Shown in pieces: positions 16,478 through 26,292 of a stretch of DNA of 64,000 nt. The notes under the pieces are model-generated. The model was given only the letters and a program-made list of their open reading frames with translations, was not told where the DNA came from and searched no databases. The stretch is taken from the NCBI RefSeq assembly GCF_003863355.1, contig NZ_QQWG01000021.1, forward strand, positions 16,843 to 80,842, read 5' to 3'. How positions within the stretch are numbered: the stretch's first letter is position 1; each line of letters starts with the position of its first letter. This DNA comes from Ancylomarina euxina (GTDB lineage: Bacteria; Bacteroidota; Bacteroidia; Bacteroidales; Marinifilaceae). A program made the translations under genes and the position numbers.

Positions 16478-17359
16478 ATGGAATTAATCGATGGAAAAAA
16501 GATTTCGGCTGAGGTGAAGCAGGAAATTGCTGCTGAAGTTGAAGGGATTATTAAAAATGGTGGTAAAAAGCCACATCTTGCGGCTATTATTGTCGGACAT
16601 GATGGCGCCAGCGAAACCTATGTTGCTGCAAAAGTTAAAGCTTGTCATCAGGTAGGTTTTGATTCTTCTGAATTCAGATTTGAAGATGATATCACAGAAG
16701 CTGAACTATTAGCTGAAATTGAGAAAGTGAATCAGGATGATTCAATCGATGGTTTAATTGTTCAGTTGCCATTGCCTAAGCATATTTCAGAATCTAAAGT
16801 GATCGAAACCATTCGCCCAGAGAAAGATGTCGATGGATTCCATCCGATGAACGTAGGTAAGATGGTCGCAAGTTTACCAACCTACTTGCCAGCTACTCCA
16901 GCAGGGATTGTTGAGTTGTTGAAACGATATAAGATTGAAACTTCAGGTAAGAACTGTGTTGTTATCGGTCGTAGTAATATTGTTGGTACACCAATGAGTG
17001 TATTAATGTCGCGTAAAGCTTCTCATGGTGATTGTACAGTAACACTATGCCACAGTCGTACTAAGAATATTCCTGAGATTACCCGTGAAGCAGATATCAT
17101 TATTGTTGCTCTTGGTATGCCAGAATTCTTATCAGGAGATATGGTTAAGCCTGGTGCAGTCGTAATTGACGTAGGAATCCACAGAATCAAATCCGATAAG
17201 ACTAAATCGGGTTGGAAATTGATAGGAGATGTTAATTTTGATGAAGTGTCTCCTAAATGTTCATTCATCACACCAGTTCCTGGTGGCGTTGGTCCAATGA
17301 CGATTGTGTCATTACTCCAAAACACTTTAATCGCATCGAAAAAAGAGATTTACTCATAA
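16478..17359 (+). CDS. folD: Bifunctional methylenetetrahydrofolate dehydrogenase/cyclohydrolase
   Basis: Interconverts 5,10-methylene-, methenyl- and 10-formyl-THF in cytoplasmic one-carbon metabolism. 293 aa, normal for FolD. The catalytic Tyr/Lys motif is [13 protein letters not shown], followed by QLPLPKHI, the [12 protein letters not shown] block and the Rossmann motif [25 protein letters not shown] closes the active site. Monocistronic between two good terminators. Confidence 0.97.
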   Translation: MELIDGKKISAEVKQEIAAEVEGIIKNGGKKPHLAAIIVGHDGASETYVAAKVKACHQVGFDSSEFRFEDDITEAELLAEIEKVNQDDSIDGLIVQLPLPKHISESKVIETIRPEKDVDGFHPMNVGKMVASLPTYLPATPAGIVELLKRYKIETSGKNCVVIGRSNIVGTPMSVLMSRKASHGDCTVTLCHSRTKNIPEITREADIIIVALGMPEFLSGDMVKPGAVVIDVGIHRIKSDKTKSGWKLIGDVNFDEVSPKCSFITPVPGGVGPMTIVSLLQNTLIASKKEIYS

Positions 17360-17384
17360 AAGTTTAAATCAAAAAAAAAATATG

Positions 17385-17419
17385 AAGGGATGATTCTTAA
17401 TTGAATCATCCCTTTTTTT
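17385..17419 (+). terminator. folD terminator
   Basis: Perfect 12-bp stem AAGGGATGATTC/GAATCATCCCTT with a 6-nt loop and a run of seven T. Confidence 0.9.
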
Positions 17420-17775
17420 ATGTCTAAAGTGTTCTGGGAATTCTTTTTTCCGATTGCTTTTATATGGTTTTAGCTTTAAATCGGTGGTATAAAGAGCATA
17501 TTGATTTTATAAGATGAGATTGTTATGTAGTGGATGAATTTTGTAAAACGATTTGAAGTTTTAGTCTTGTTTTAAATAGTGTATTTAGATGAATTATAAA
17601 TAGTAGGGCCAAAGGAAGTCTTATAAGTTAAATGAGATATGTAGATGTATGGAGCTGACTATCTCTATTAGCTTGATTATTAAAATATAAAATAATAATA
17701 GAATGCTTGTGTATGTAATAGGAAACATAAAAAAGATCTTTAGTTTTATAGGAAATGCTGACAAAAATTATGTGT

Positions 17776-17811
17776 GTTAACATCAGTTAAATGCATGTTA
17801 ATATTTGTTAA
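17776..17811 (+). promoter_or_regulatory. Four phased GTTAA direct repeats
   Basis: GTTAA begins at 17776, 17786, 17797 and 17807, i.e. every 10-11 bp, one helical turn. Such phasing puts all four on the same DNA face, as expected for a cooperative activator (for example a response regulator) or bent DNA. About 87-122 bp before the susC ATG. Confidence 0.55.
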
Positions 17812-17822
17812 AATCAATATAT

Positions 17823-17838
17823 ATGCTAAATTTAGCAT
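17823..17838. promoter_or_regulatory. 16-bp perfect palindrome upstream of susC
   Basis: ATGCTAAATTTAGCAT is its own reverse complement. It lies 12 bp after the last GTTAA box and 60 bp before the susC start, so it is a plausible operator for a dimeric regulator. Without a U-run it is not a terminator. Confidence 0.5.
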
Positions 17839-17897
17839 CGATTATTACCATTAAACCATTTGCATCTTTACTTAATTACTAACTAAAAAGAATTTTT

Positions 17898-20800
17898 ATG
17901 AAAAAATTAATTGGACTATTTGTCTTTCTACTTATAGTAGGGACCCAAATAGTGACTGCGCAAAGCAAGCAAATTACCGGTACGGTAACCAGTGCTGACG
18001 ACGGGCTCGGAATGCCTGGTGTATCTGTTGTTCTTAAAGGTACGACTATAGGTGCGAGTACTGATATTGACGGGAAATATTCCTTAGAAGCTAAGGCTTC
18101 AGATGTTTTGATCTTTAGTTTCGTCGGTATGGTAACCAAGGAGATTAAAGTTGGGGAACAAACTGTGATTAACATGGTTCTTGAAACTGAATCTATAGGT
18201 ATGGATGAAGTTGTTGTTACTGCATTAGGTATTACTAGAGAGAAAAAATCACTGGGTTATGCTTCTCAGGCAGTAACTAGTGAAGAAGTTACAGCTGTTA
18301 AGACGGATAACGTTGTGAATGCACTGTCTGGAAAAGTAGCTGGTGTACAAATTAAAAGAAATACAAATATGGGTGGATCTACAAACATCCTTATTCGTGG
18401 TAATACATCTTTAACTGGTGATAACCAAGCTCTATTTGTTGTTGATGGTGTTCCAATGAGTAACGCTAACTTAAATGGATCTAGTCAGCAAACAGCAAGA
18501 GGTGGATACGACTATGGTAATTTCGCTTCGGATATCAACGCTGATGACGTTGAGTCAATTAACGTACTAAAAGGTGCTGCCGCTACTGCTCTTTATGGTT
18601 CTAGAGCTGCAAATGGTGCCATTATTATTACAACTAAAAAAGGTTCTAAAGGGAATAAAGTAGAGATTACAGTGAATTCAGGTATTACTATAGGTTCTAT
18701 CGATAAGTCTACCTTCCCAGAATACCAAAAACAGTATGGATCAGGTTATGGTCCTTATTACGGAAGTACAGGGGATTTTGATGAAGCCGATGTTGACGGT
18801 GACGGAACTGTTGATTTAATTGTTCCTCTTACTGAAGATGCTTCTTTTGGTGGTAAATTTGATCCAAACTTGAACGTATTTCATTGGAATTCTTTAGATC
18901 CTGCATCTGAACATTATTTAAAAAAACGTCCTTGGGTTGCCGCTAAGAATGGTCCAATTGAGTTTTTTGAAACACCGGTTTCTTATTCGAATAACGTTTC
19001 TATGTCTGGAAGTACTGATACAGGGAACTATCGTTTTTCTTATACCAACTTTCAACAAAATGGTTTAATGCCTAATAGTGATTTGGAAAGAAATACATTC
19101 GCATTAAATGCTTCGAGCAAACTTACAGATAAGTTAACCGTTTCAGCAGGTGCAAACTATGTTTTAACTGATGCTAAAGGTCGTAACGAAACAGGTTATA
19201 GCGATAACATGGTTTCTTCATTCAGACAATGGTGGCAAACTAACGTAGATGTTAAGGAGTTAGAAAATATCTACCATAAGACAAAAAGAAATGTAACTTG
19301 GAATCCATCATCATATGATGATCCTTCTCCAATATATTGGGATAATCCATATTGGGCTCGTTATGAGAATTATGAAACTGATACTAGAAATCGTTTCTTT
19401 GGTAATATGGCTTTGAACTATAAAATTAATGATTGGTTAACTGCTGAAGGAAAGGTTTCTGTAGATACTTATTCTTATATACAAGAAGAGAGAATCAATA
19501 ATGGAAGTAATCCTGTATCTAAATACACTCGTTACGAAGCTGATTTTACAGAAAAGAATTACGATTTCATGTTATCTTTTAACAAAGATTTAACAGAGAG
19601 AATTAATTTAAATGGAGTTGTAGGTGTAAACAAAAGACGTACTTCTTTCAGATCTATTTATGCTGAAACAAATGGGGGGTTAATTGTTGATCGTTTATTT
19701 GCTATTTCTAACTCACAAAGTGTTCCATTGGCACCAACTGAAAGAGCCACTGAAATTGGAGTTGATGGTATTTATGGGATGGCCTCTTTTGGTTATGACA
19801 AAACGTTTTTTGTTGACGTAACCGCCAGACAGGATCACTCTTCAACATTACCATCAAACGAGAGTAAGTTTTTTTACCCATCTGTTGCAACTAGTATGAT
19901 TTTCTCTGAATTTGTAGATGTTAGCTGGTTATCATTTGGTAAAATTCGCGCTAACTATGCAGAAGTAGGAAGTAGTGCTGATTTTGCAAGAATTAGTGAT
20001 GTTTTAACTAAACCATCTCCTTTTGGCTCAACACATATCTATTCTATAAATAGTACTAAGAACAATCCAAACTTAAAGCCTGAAAGAACAAAAAGTATTG
20101 AAGCTGGTTTGGAGATGCACTTTTTTAACAAGCGTTTTGGGTTTGATTTCTCTTGGTACAAAACAAATTCTGAAGACCAAATTATGCCTGTTTCTATATC
20201 TAGAGCAAGTGGTTACTCTTCAAAGTATGTTAATGCTGGTGAAATAGAGAACAGAGGTGTAGAACTTACATTATTCGCAACTCCTGTTAAGACTAAGGAT
20301 TTTCAGTGGGATGTAAATGTAAACTTTGCGAAAAATAAAAACGAAGTTATCTCATTATTTGAGGATGTTAAGAATCTACAGTTAGGGTCTTTCCAGGGGG
20401 GTATTACTATTAATGCTACTATTGGTGAATCTTATGGTACAATTCAAGGATCTGATTTTGTTTATACAGATGGTCAACGTACGATCACTTCTTCAGGTTA
20501 CTATATGAAGTCAAGTACGACCGATAATGTTATTGGTAATATGAATCCAGACTGGAATGGTGGTATCAGCAATAAATTAAGATACAAGAATTTTAATCTT
20601 AGTTTCTTGATTGATATACAAAAAGGTGGTGATATTTTCTCTCTTGATACATGGTATGGTAATGCTACAGGTCTATATGCAAATAGTGTTGGTAAAAATG
20701 CTAGAGGTATTGAAAGACGTGAGACATTAGCTAATGGTGGTGGTGTTCTTTTCAACGGTGTACAAGCCGATGGTTCTAAGAATACTGTTTATGGACGAGG

Positions 20801-21104
20801 TGACTATTATGGCAATGGTTCTGGTTATGCTAGAGCTCCTAATGCTTTACATATATACGATGCTTCTTATATCAAATTAAGAGAGGTTGCTTTCTCTTAC
20901 ACTCTTCCTTCTAATTTATTAAAGAACACATTTATTAGCTCAGCACAAGTAAGTGTTGTTGGGTCTAACCTATGGATTATTCACAAGAATCTACCTTATG
21001 CTGACCCTGAAGCAGGTTTAAGTTCAGGAAATTTACAAGGTTACCAAAGTGGAGTAATGCCTACAACTCGTGACATAGGAGTTAATGTGAAAATTAAATT
21101 TTAA
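17898..21104 (+). CDS. SusC/RagA-family TonB-dependent outer-membrane transporter
   Basis: Outer-membrane beta-barrel that imports a ligand captured by its SusD partner, powered by TonB/ExbBD. 1068 aa. A signal peptide (about 1-22, ending VTAQ) is followed by a carboxypeptidase-regulatory-like beta-sandwich (ITGTVTSADDGLGMPGVSV...) and a plug domain (MDEVVVTALGITREKKSLGYA, LSGKVAGVQI, ILIRGNTSL, FVVDGVPM). The barrel ends in a C-terminal aromatic (NVKIKF). A calcium-loop-like DVDGDGTVD sits in an early extracellular loop (about residue 297-305). Ligand unknown: no glycoside hydrolase, sulfatase or protease gene is adjacent. SusD follows after 12 nt. Confidence 0.95.
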   Translation: MKKLIGLFVFLLIVGTQIVTAQSKQITGTVTSADDGLGMPGVSVVLKGTTIGASTDIDGKYSLEAKASDVLIFSFVGMVTKEIKVGEQTVINMVLETESIGMDEVVVTALGITREKKSLGYASQAVTSEEVTAVKTDNVVNALSGKVAGVQIKRNTNMGGSTNILIRGNTSLTGDNQALFVVDGVPMSNANLNGSSQQTARGGYDYGNFASDINADDVESINVLKGAAATALYGSRAANGAIIITTKKGSKGNKVEITVNSGITIGSIDKSTFPEYQKQYGSGYGPYYGSTGDFDEADVDGDGTVDLIVPLTEDASFGGKFDPNLNVFHWNSLDPASEHYLKKRPWVAAKNGPIEFFETPVSYSNNVSMSGSTDTGNYRFSYTNFQQNGLMPNSDLERNTFALNASSKLTDKLTVSAGANYVLTDAKGRNETGYSDNMVSSFRQWWQTNVDVKELENIYHKTKRNVTWNPSSYDDPSPIYWDNPYWARYENYETDTRNRFFGNMALNYKINDWLTAEGKVSVDTYSYIQEERINNGSNPVSKYTRYEADFTEKNYDFMLSFNKDLTERINLNGVVGVNKRRTSFRSIYAETNGGLIVDRLFAISNSQSVPLAPTERATEIGVDGIYGMASFGYDKTFFVDVTARQDHSSTLPSNESKFFYPSVATSMIFSEFVDVSWLSFGKIRANYAEVGSSADFARISDVLTKPSPFGSTHIYSINSTKNNPNLKPERTKSIEAGLEMHFFNKRFGFDFSWYKTNSEDQIMPVSISRASGYSSKYVNAGEIENRGVELTLFATPVKTKDFQWDVNVNFAKNKNEVISLFEDVKNLQLGSFQGGITINATIGESYGTIQGSDFVYTDGQRTITSSGYYMKSSTTDNVIGNMNPDWNGGISNKLRYKNFNLSFLIDIQKGGDIFSLDTWYGNATGLYANSVGKNARGIERRETLANGGGVLFNGVQADGSKNTVYGRGDYYGNGSGYARAPNALHIYDASYIKLREVAFSYTLPSNLLKNTFISSAQVSVVGSNLWIIHKNLPYADPEAGLSSGNLQGYQSGVMPTTRDIGVNVKIKF

Positions 21105-21116
21105 TAATAGACGATT

Positions 21117-22568
21117 ATGAAAAGAATATCAATTATATTATTAACTCTATTTTTAGCATACTCTTGTACTGACAATCTAGAGGATCGAAATGTAGATACA
21201 AAGAATGCGGCCACGGCTGCAGGAGAGACCTTTTTTACAGGTGCTCAGAAGAACTTGACTGACGACATGGCTAGTATTAACGTTAATACAAATGTTTGGA
21301 GACAATTTGTTCAGCAAATTACTTCAACAACGTATAACGATGAAGCCAACTATAATATTGCAAATAGAAAAGTGCCAGATGGTTTATGGGCAACTATGTA
21401 CCGTGATGTACTTAATGATTTAGCTGAAAGTGAGCGAATTATTAAAGAGGCACCTGCTGCACCGGTTGGAATTGGAGGTACTAATGTTCAAAAGAATCAA
21501 TTAGCAATGATTGAGGTGATGAATGTTTATGCCTATGCTATATTAGTTGAAACATTTGGCGATATTCCTTATACAGAAGCCTTAGATATAACTAATGTTT
21601 TACCAAAATATGATGATGGTCAGACTGTTTATGCAGATCTAATTGCTCGCTTGTCGGCTGCTATTGCTAATATGGATGTAGCAGAAGATAGTTTCGGTGG
21701 TGCAGATCTTATTTATGGTGGAGATGTTGCTCTATGGAAAAAATTTGCAAATTCATTTAAATTGAGAATGGGTCTTGTAATGTACGATGTAGATGCAACT
21801 CTAGGTACAGCAACAGTGCAAGAAGCTATTGCTTCGGGTGTATTTGCTTCTAATTTAGATAATGCTACGTTTGAGTACCTGGATGCAACACCAAATACTA
21901 ACCCAATGTGGGAAGATTTAGTGCAAAGTGGTCGTAAAGACTTTATTGTTGCAAAACCTTTTGTTGATGTATTGAATACTTTAAATGATCCAAGACGTAC
22001 TGTTTATTTTGATGATAATATTGAGGATGGTTATGTTGGTGCTGTTTACGGGCTAAATAGTAGCTATGGAGATTTTTCTCATATTGGGGGTATTTTCTAT
22101 GAAGCGACATTACCGCACGTACTTTTGGACTATGCAAATGTTGAGTTTATGATGGCAGAGGCAGCTGAGCTTTCTTTAGTTGGTACTCCTGCTGATGCTG
22201 CTGCTCATTATGATGAGGCAATTACGGCTTCTTTTGATTACTATGAAGTTGCTGATGTTGCTACTTATCTTGCTCAGCCAAGTGTTGCCTATGCTACTGC
22301 TACTGGTACTTGGAAAGAGAAGATCGGAACTCAAAAGTGGATTTCTTTGTATAACCAAGGATTTTTAGCATGGACTGAATTCAGAAGATTAGATTATCCA
22401 GCTTTAGTTGCTCCGGATACAGCTGACGATGCTGCTGAAGGCTTTGTTCCAAGAAGATTCACTTATCCAATTGGAGAGCAAACATTAAATGGTGATAATT
22501 ATACAACTGCAGCTGCTGCTGTTGGTGGTGATAAATTAAGCACTAAACTATTCTGGGATAAATTCTAA
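21117..22568 (+). CDS. SusD/RagB-family surface lipoprotein (SusD-like_2 type)
   Basis: Ligand-capturing lid of the SusC transporter on the cell surface. The 483-aa protein starts with a lipoprotein signal ending LAYSC, so Cys17 is lipidated; acidic residues follow (TDNLEDRN), fitting a surface-export signal. Helical TPR-like body with MEVMNVYAYAILVETFGDIPYTEAL, the YDDGQTVYADLIARL block and LWKKFANSFKLRMGL, all usual for this subfamily. A C-terminal region is WISLYNQGFLAWTEFRRLDYP. The pair stands alone, so this is a minimal SusCD system rather than a full polysaccharide locus. Confidence 0.93.
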   Translation: MKRISIILLTLFLAYSCTDNLEDRNVDTKNAATAAGETFFTGAQKNLTDDMASINVNTNVWRQFVQQITSTTYNDEANYNIANRKVPDGLWATMYRDVLNDLAESERIIKEAPAAPVGIGGTNVQKNQLAMIEVMNVYAYAILVETFGDIPYTEALDITNVLPKYDDGQTVYADLIARLSAAIANMDVAEDSFGGADLIYGGDVALWKKFANSFKLRMGLVMYDVDATLGTATVQEAIASGVFASNLDNATFEYLDATPNTNPMWEDLVQSGRKDFIVAKPFVDVLNTLNDPRRTVYFDDNIEDGYVGAVYGLNSSYGDFSHIGGIFYEATLPHVLLDYANVEFMMAEAAELSLVGTPADAAAHYDEAITASFDYYEVADVATYLAQPSVAYATATGTWKEKIGTQKWISLYNQGFLAWTEFRRLDYPALVAPDTADDAAEGFVPRRFTYPIGEQTLNGDNYTTAAAAVGGDKLSTKLFWDKF

Positions 22569-22585
22569 TTTCCTATAAATTAATC

Positions 22586-22617
22586 TAAGAGAGCTAGTCG
22601 TATGGTCAGCTCTCTTA
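22586..22617 (+). terminator. susD hairpin
   Basis: AAGAGAGCT/AGCTCTCTT stem (about 10 bp with the flanking T-A pair) with a 12-nt loop directly after susD; no long U-run. Confidence 0.5.
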
Positions 22618-22626
22618 TTACACAAA

Positions 22627-22659
22627 AAATCCCAAGCCTCAATTTGAAGCTTGGGATTT
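22627..22659. terminator. Bidirectional terminator between susD and the helicase gene
   Basis: Eleven-bp stem AAATCCCAAGC/GCTTGGGATTT with A- and T-rich flanks between convergent genes. Confidence 0.75.
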
Positions 22660-22691
22660 ATTATTCTCTATATCTCATGAAGATGATTAGA

Positions 22692-24014
22692 TTAGTAACT
22701 CACTGCCATCTTTACCTTCTTTTTCTTGATGCGTTCGTCTTTTAGTTTTCTAAGTAGTTTTGTTGCTGAATTGCGTTTTACAGCTACAAAAGAAGCATGA
22801 TCTAAAACTTCAACTTTTCCCAATTCATCTTTTTCAAGCTCACCTTTCTTCATGAAGAAACCAACAATATCCATTCTGTTGATCTTATCCTTTTTACCTG
22901 CATCTATATAGATGGTTAGCCATTCTGGATCTTCAGGAAGGACAATATTATCTGGGATGATAAGTTCTTCAATATTCTGATTGATGAATTCTGGAAGGTA
23001 ATCACTATCTGCCATTACAAAATAAGAACAACCCGATGCATCCATCCTTGCTGTTCGACCGTTACGGTGTGTGTAAGCATCTGCCGTTGTTGGCAACTGA
23101 TAATGTATCACATGTTTAATTGAGGGGATGTCAAGCCCTCTGGATGCTAAATCAGTTGTAATTAAAATATGATGAGATCCATTTCTGAATTTTATCAAAG
23201 CCTTTTCACGATCTTCCTGTTTTAATCCTCCATGAAAGGTGTCGTGTTGAAGATGTGAGTCTTTTAGAAGGTCACTGATTCTATCAACGGTATCACGATG
23301 ATTACAAAACACCAAAGTTGCTTCGTTGCCATTGTGACAAATTAAATTGAACAGAGCGGCCAATTTATCTTTACCATCAGCTCTAACAATTTTCTCGACT
23401 AAAGTGTCTTTAGGAGCATCAACTAAGTAATTAATCTCAAAAGGATTTTTTACTCCAGTGAAGTCAGGTATACTCTCACTTTTTGTTGCTGATGTTAGAA
23501 TTCTTTTTTTGATAAACTCTAATTGTTCAATAATTTGGCCCATTTCTCTATGGAAACCAAGTTCCAGAGATTTATCAAACTCATCTAAAATGATGGTGTT
23601 AATACTATCTGGAGAAAAATTTTCACGACGAAGATGGTCAGCAATTCGTCCAGGTGTTCCAATAAGAACAGCGGGAGGAGTAGCAAGGCTGTTTTTTTCT
23701 ATTTTCATAGCATGACCACCATAGCAGCAGTTCACTTTGAAAGGTGTTGTTAAGCTCTTAAAAACCGACTCTATTTGGATTGCAAGTTCGCGAGATGGAG
23801 CTAAAATCAACGCTTGAACGCCATTTTTATTTTCATCAAGTTGATTAAGAAGAGGAAGTAGAAATGCCAATGTTTTTCCTGACCCGGTAGGGGACAGAAG
23901 AATAATGTCATCATTCTTTTCCCATGCTTCAATGCATTTCTCTTGCATTGGTTTTAAGGCTTTAATTCCTAGTTTCCTTAAAATCTCTTGTGTGTTAATC
24001 TTATTTTCCTGCAT
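22692..24014 (-). CDS. dbpA: DEAD-box RNA helicase of the DbpA type
   Basis: ATP-dependent RNA helicase, in this family acting on 23S rRNA during 50S assembly. 440 aa. Motifs in order: SPTGSGKT (41-48), APSREL, TPGR, the DEAD box as DEFD (144-147), SAT, VFCNHRD, TTDLASRGLDIP and HRNGRTAR. The last 70 residues (DAGKKDKINRMDIVGFFMKKGEL...) match the DbpA RNA-binding domain that gives 23S specificity. The DEFD variant is uncommon but keeps the catalytic Asp-Glu. Confidence 0.9.
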   Translation of the reverse strand: MQENKINTQEILRKLGIKALKPMQEKCIEAWEKNDDIILLSPTGSGKTLAFLLPLLNQLDENKNGVQALILAPSRELAIQIESVFKSLTTPFKVNCCYGGHAMKIEKNSLATPPAVLIGTPGRIADHLRRENFSPDSINTIILDEFDKSLELGFHREMGQIIEQLEFIKKRILTSATKSESIPDFTGVKNPFEINYLVDAPKDTLVEKIVRADGKDKLAALFNLICHNGNEATLVFCNHRDTVDRISDLLKDSHLQHDTFHGGLKQEDREKALIKFRNGSHHILITTDLASRGLDIPSIKHVIHYQLPTTADAYTHRNGRTARMDASGCSYFVMADSDYLPEFINQNIEELIIPDNIVLPEDPEWLTIYIDAGKKDKINRMDIVGFFMKKGELEKDELGKVEVLDHASFVAVKRNSATKLLRKLKDERIKKKKVKMAVSY

Positions 24015-24157
24015 GCGGCAAAAGTAATTCTAATTTCCTAATAAATGGTATTTCCAATAATCTAAGCTGATTATTATACTAACTCATTTTAAATTGGCTT
24101 CAGAATCGATAGCCTAGGAACTTTCTCTTATTTTTGGCAATCTTAAAGAAAGGAATT

Positions 24158-24940
24158 ATGGAGACTGTTAAAAAAACAAAAACGGAACAGGACAAGAAAG
24201 ATGAGTGTTTTCAGAGAAAGGTTGCGAAACGAATGGGTAAAGCCATTAGCGATTTCGAACTGATAGAGGATGGTGATAGAATTATGGTGGGTGTTTCTGG
24301 AGGTAAAGATTCTCTTGCTTTGCTCGAACTCCTAGCCTTGAGGCGTAAATTTAATAAACAGAATTTTGAAGTTGTTGCTGTTCATATCAATGTATTAGAA
24401 TTGCCTTATGAAGTCGACCGAGAATTTTTAAAAGGGTTTTGTGAAAAATTGGATGTGCCTTTAATTTATCGTGATATCAATGTTGATTTTGACCGACCCA
24501 GTAAAAAGCCAGCATGTTTTCGTTGTTCCTGGCACCGAAGAACAACTCTTTTTAAAATGACTGATGAATTTAAATGCAATAAGCTTGCTTTAGGACATCA
24601 TATGGATGATGCCATTGAAACGCTGTTGATGAATATGATGTATCAGGGAGCAGTTTGTAGTATGCCAGCCAAATTGAGTATGTTTCAAGGGAATATCATT
24701 TTAATACGACCATTGATTCTTTTGAAAGATGCAGAAATGAGAGAATACAGTCGTATTCGTAAGTTTGTATTGGAAAAAGAACTTTGTCCACACGAAGATG
24801 TCACCAAGCGTAAGGAGACAACTAAGATGATAGAGCGTATTGCTGGTGATGATTCGCGTATCAGAACCAATATGTTTCGATCAATGAGTAATGTGCAATC
24901 AGAGTATTTACCTATTATTCCTGAAAAAAAACTAAACTAG
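24158..24940 (+). CDS. ttcA: TtcA-family tRNA 2-thiolation enzyme
   Basis: Probably makes 2-thiocytidine at position 32 of tRNA, using ATP and an Fe-S cluster. I choose ATG 24158 (METVKKTKTEQ), preceded by AAAGG; the alternative at 24134 is a TTG. 260 aa. The PP-loop SGGKDS is at 47-52, the CxxC pair Cys120/Cys123 lies in KPACFRCSWHRR, and LALGHHMDDAIETLLMN is the second ATP-site block. TtcA normally has a further cluster Cys; CSM in GAVCSMPAK is a candidate. Related TtuA-type thiolases cannot be fully excluded. Confidence 0.82.
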   Translation: METVKKTKTEQDKKDECFQRKVAKRMGKAISDFELIEDGDRIMVGVSGGKDSLALLELLALRRKFNKQNFEVVAVHINVLELPYEVDREFLKGFCEKLDVPLIYRDINVDFDRPSKKPACFRCSWHRRTTLFKMTDEFKCNKLALGHHMDDAIETLLMNMMYQGAVCSMPAKLSMFQGNIILIRPLILLKDAEMREYSRIRKFVLEKELCPHEDVTKRKETTKMIERIAGDDSRIRTNMFRSMSNVQSEYLPIIPEKKLN

Positions 24941-25035
24941 ATATCATATTTCTGGTTTGATTCGCTTATTTTTATTCTTCAAAGTTGCCCAATTTAAAAT
25001 GGGGAACTTTTGGTTTTACACATTAAACTATTTGT

Positions 25036-25611
25036 ATGGCTAAAGAGATATTAGTATTAGATATAGAAACCACTGGCTTTTTGAATCAGGGTGGAAAAAT
25101 TGTTGAAATTGGAATTGTTAAGCTTGATTTAGATTCGGGTGATGTTACTCCTGTTTACGATTCACTGATAAAGGAGGATGGACTTAATTCTTCTCATACC
25201 CGAGGAGGTTTTGGATGGATCTTTCAAAATTCAGATCTGCGGTTCGAAGATCTGCTAGAAGCTCCAAGCCTTGATAGTCAGAAAGAAGAAATTCAGGATT
25301 TATTAGATCGATATAGAGTGACCGCTTATAATAAGGCTTTTGATTTTGGATTTCTTAAGGATCGAGGCTTTCATGTTAAGGAGTTAGATTGCCCCATGCA
25401 TCTTTCAACTCCAATTGTGAAATTACCTGCACCTAATGGTCGTAGAGGTTTTAAATGGCCTAAAGTGGAGGAGGCTTGGGATTATTTCTTTGGAGATACA
25501 GGCTATATTGAAGCACACCGAGGACTTGATGATGCCATTCATGAAGCTAAAATTGTTCATAAGCTATATCAAATGGGTGAATTCCCATATACCGTAAGCT
25601 TGTTCGATTAG
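25036..25611 (+). CDS. DnaQ-like 3'-5' exonuclease family protein
   Basis: A 191-aa stand-alone DEDDh-type nuclease. ExoI motif is VLDIETTG (first Asp-Glu), ExoII is in YNKAFDFGFL, and ExoIII is HRGLDDAIHEA, giving the His and final Asp. Substrate not deducible: such proteins act in DNA repair or RNA turnover. It is not fused to a polymerase or GIY-YIG domain. It has its own short transcription unit ending at the hairpin at 25619-25646. Confidence 0.82.
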   Translation: MAKEILVLDIETTGFLNQGGKIVEIGIVKLDLDSGDVTPVYDSLIKEDGLNSSHTRGGFGWIFQNSDLRFEDLLEAPSLDSQKEEIQDLLDRYRVTAYNKAFDFGFLKDRGFHVKELDCPMHLSTPIVKLPAPNGRRGFKWPKVEEAWDYFFGDTGYIEAHRGLDDAIHEAKIVHKLYQMGEFPYTVSLFD

Positions 25612-25618
25612 AAATATG

Positions 25619-25646
25619 AATTCCATCTTTAAATAAAGGTGGAATT
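25619..25646. terminator. Bidirectional terminator
   Basis: Ten-bp stem TTCCATCTTT/AAAGGTGGAA (one G-U) between convergent genes, followed by eight T. Confidence 0.75.
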
Positions 25647-25650
25647 TTTT

Positions 25651-26265
25651 TTATTCTGTTCTGATATGATCCAATTTGATACTATCAATCTTATTAAAGC
25701 GTTCTATAATCTTCTCTACTTCACTTTGTCTGATGCTTAAGGTGATTTTACAAGTCAAATTAAAATCCTGATCAATTTGAAGAGGTTCTTCTTCCTTAAT
25801 AATTCTCATAACATCATTCATAACCAGATAGTCGAAATGAATATCATAGATGTCATTCACCGTTTTTTCAATGATTTCAGCATTTGAAATCGCATCAAAA
25901 GCAGCCGTTTTATAAGCATGAATTAAACCACTAACTCCCAGTTTTGTTCCACCAAAATAGCGAACGACAACAATTAAAATATTGGTGAGATCAGACGATA
26001 GTATTTGACCTAATATAGGCTTTCCTGCAGTAGATGAAGGTTCTCCATCATCGTTGGCACGAAAGTCCTTCTTATCGGCTCCCAGTATGTAGGCATAGCA
26101 ATGATGACGGGCATCGTAATATTCTTTTTTGAGTTTGTCAATTTCTGTTTTAATATCTTCTTCACAAGTCACAGGAAAAGCATAAGCAATAAACTTACTT
26201 CCTTTTTCTTTATAAATACCCTCTGAGATAGTTTCTATAGTTCTGTAATTATCTGTTTGCATCAT
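25651..26265 (-). CDS. yigZ: YigZ/IMPACT-family protein
   Basis: 204 aa, two ATG codons at the start (26265 and 26262). The N-terminal IMPACT domain shows KGSKFIAYAFPV, RHHCYAYI, DDGEPSSTAGKPIL and VVVRYFGGTKLGVSGLIHAY, the hallmark block of UPF0029. The C-terminal segment is the DUF1949 ferredoxin-like domain. Eukaryotic IMPACT modulates GCN2; the bacterial role is not settled. Its stop is 27 nt from the permease upstream on the same strand, so they may be cotranscribed. Confidence 0.9.
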   Translation of the reverse strand: MMQTDNYRTIETISEGIYKEKGSKFIAYAFPVTCEEDIKTEIDKLKKEYYDARHHCYAYILGADKKDFRANDDGEPSSTAGKPILGQILSSDLTNILIVVVRYFGGTKLGVSGLIHAYKTAAFDAISNAEIIEKTVNDIYDIHFDYLVMNDVMRIIKEEEPLQIDQDFNLTCKITLSIRQSEVEKIIERFNKIDSIKLDHIRTE

Positions 26266-26292
26266 GCACCAGTTTAGGATGATTTCTTTTGA

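Larger units (their letters stand above)
17420..17897 (+). promoter_or_regulatory. Long AT-rich regulatory region upstream of susC
   Basis: A 480-bp stretch without a gene. The last 120 bp hold two conspicuous elements, listed separately: four helically phased GTTAA boxes and a 16-bp palindrome. I see no confident TAnnTTTG promoter, so the pair may use an alternative sigma factor (inference). Confidence 0.5.
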
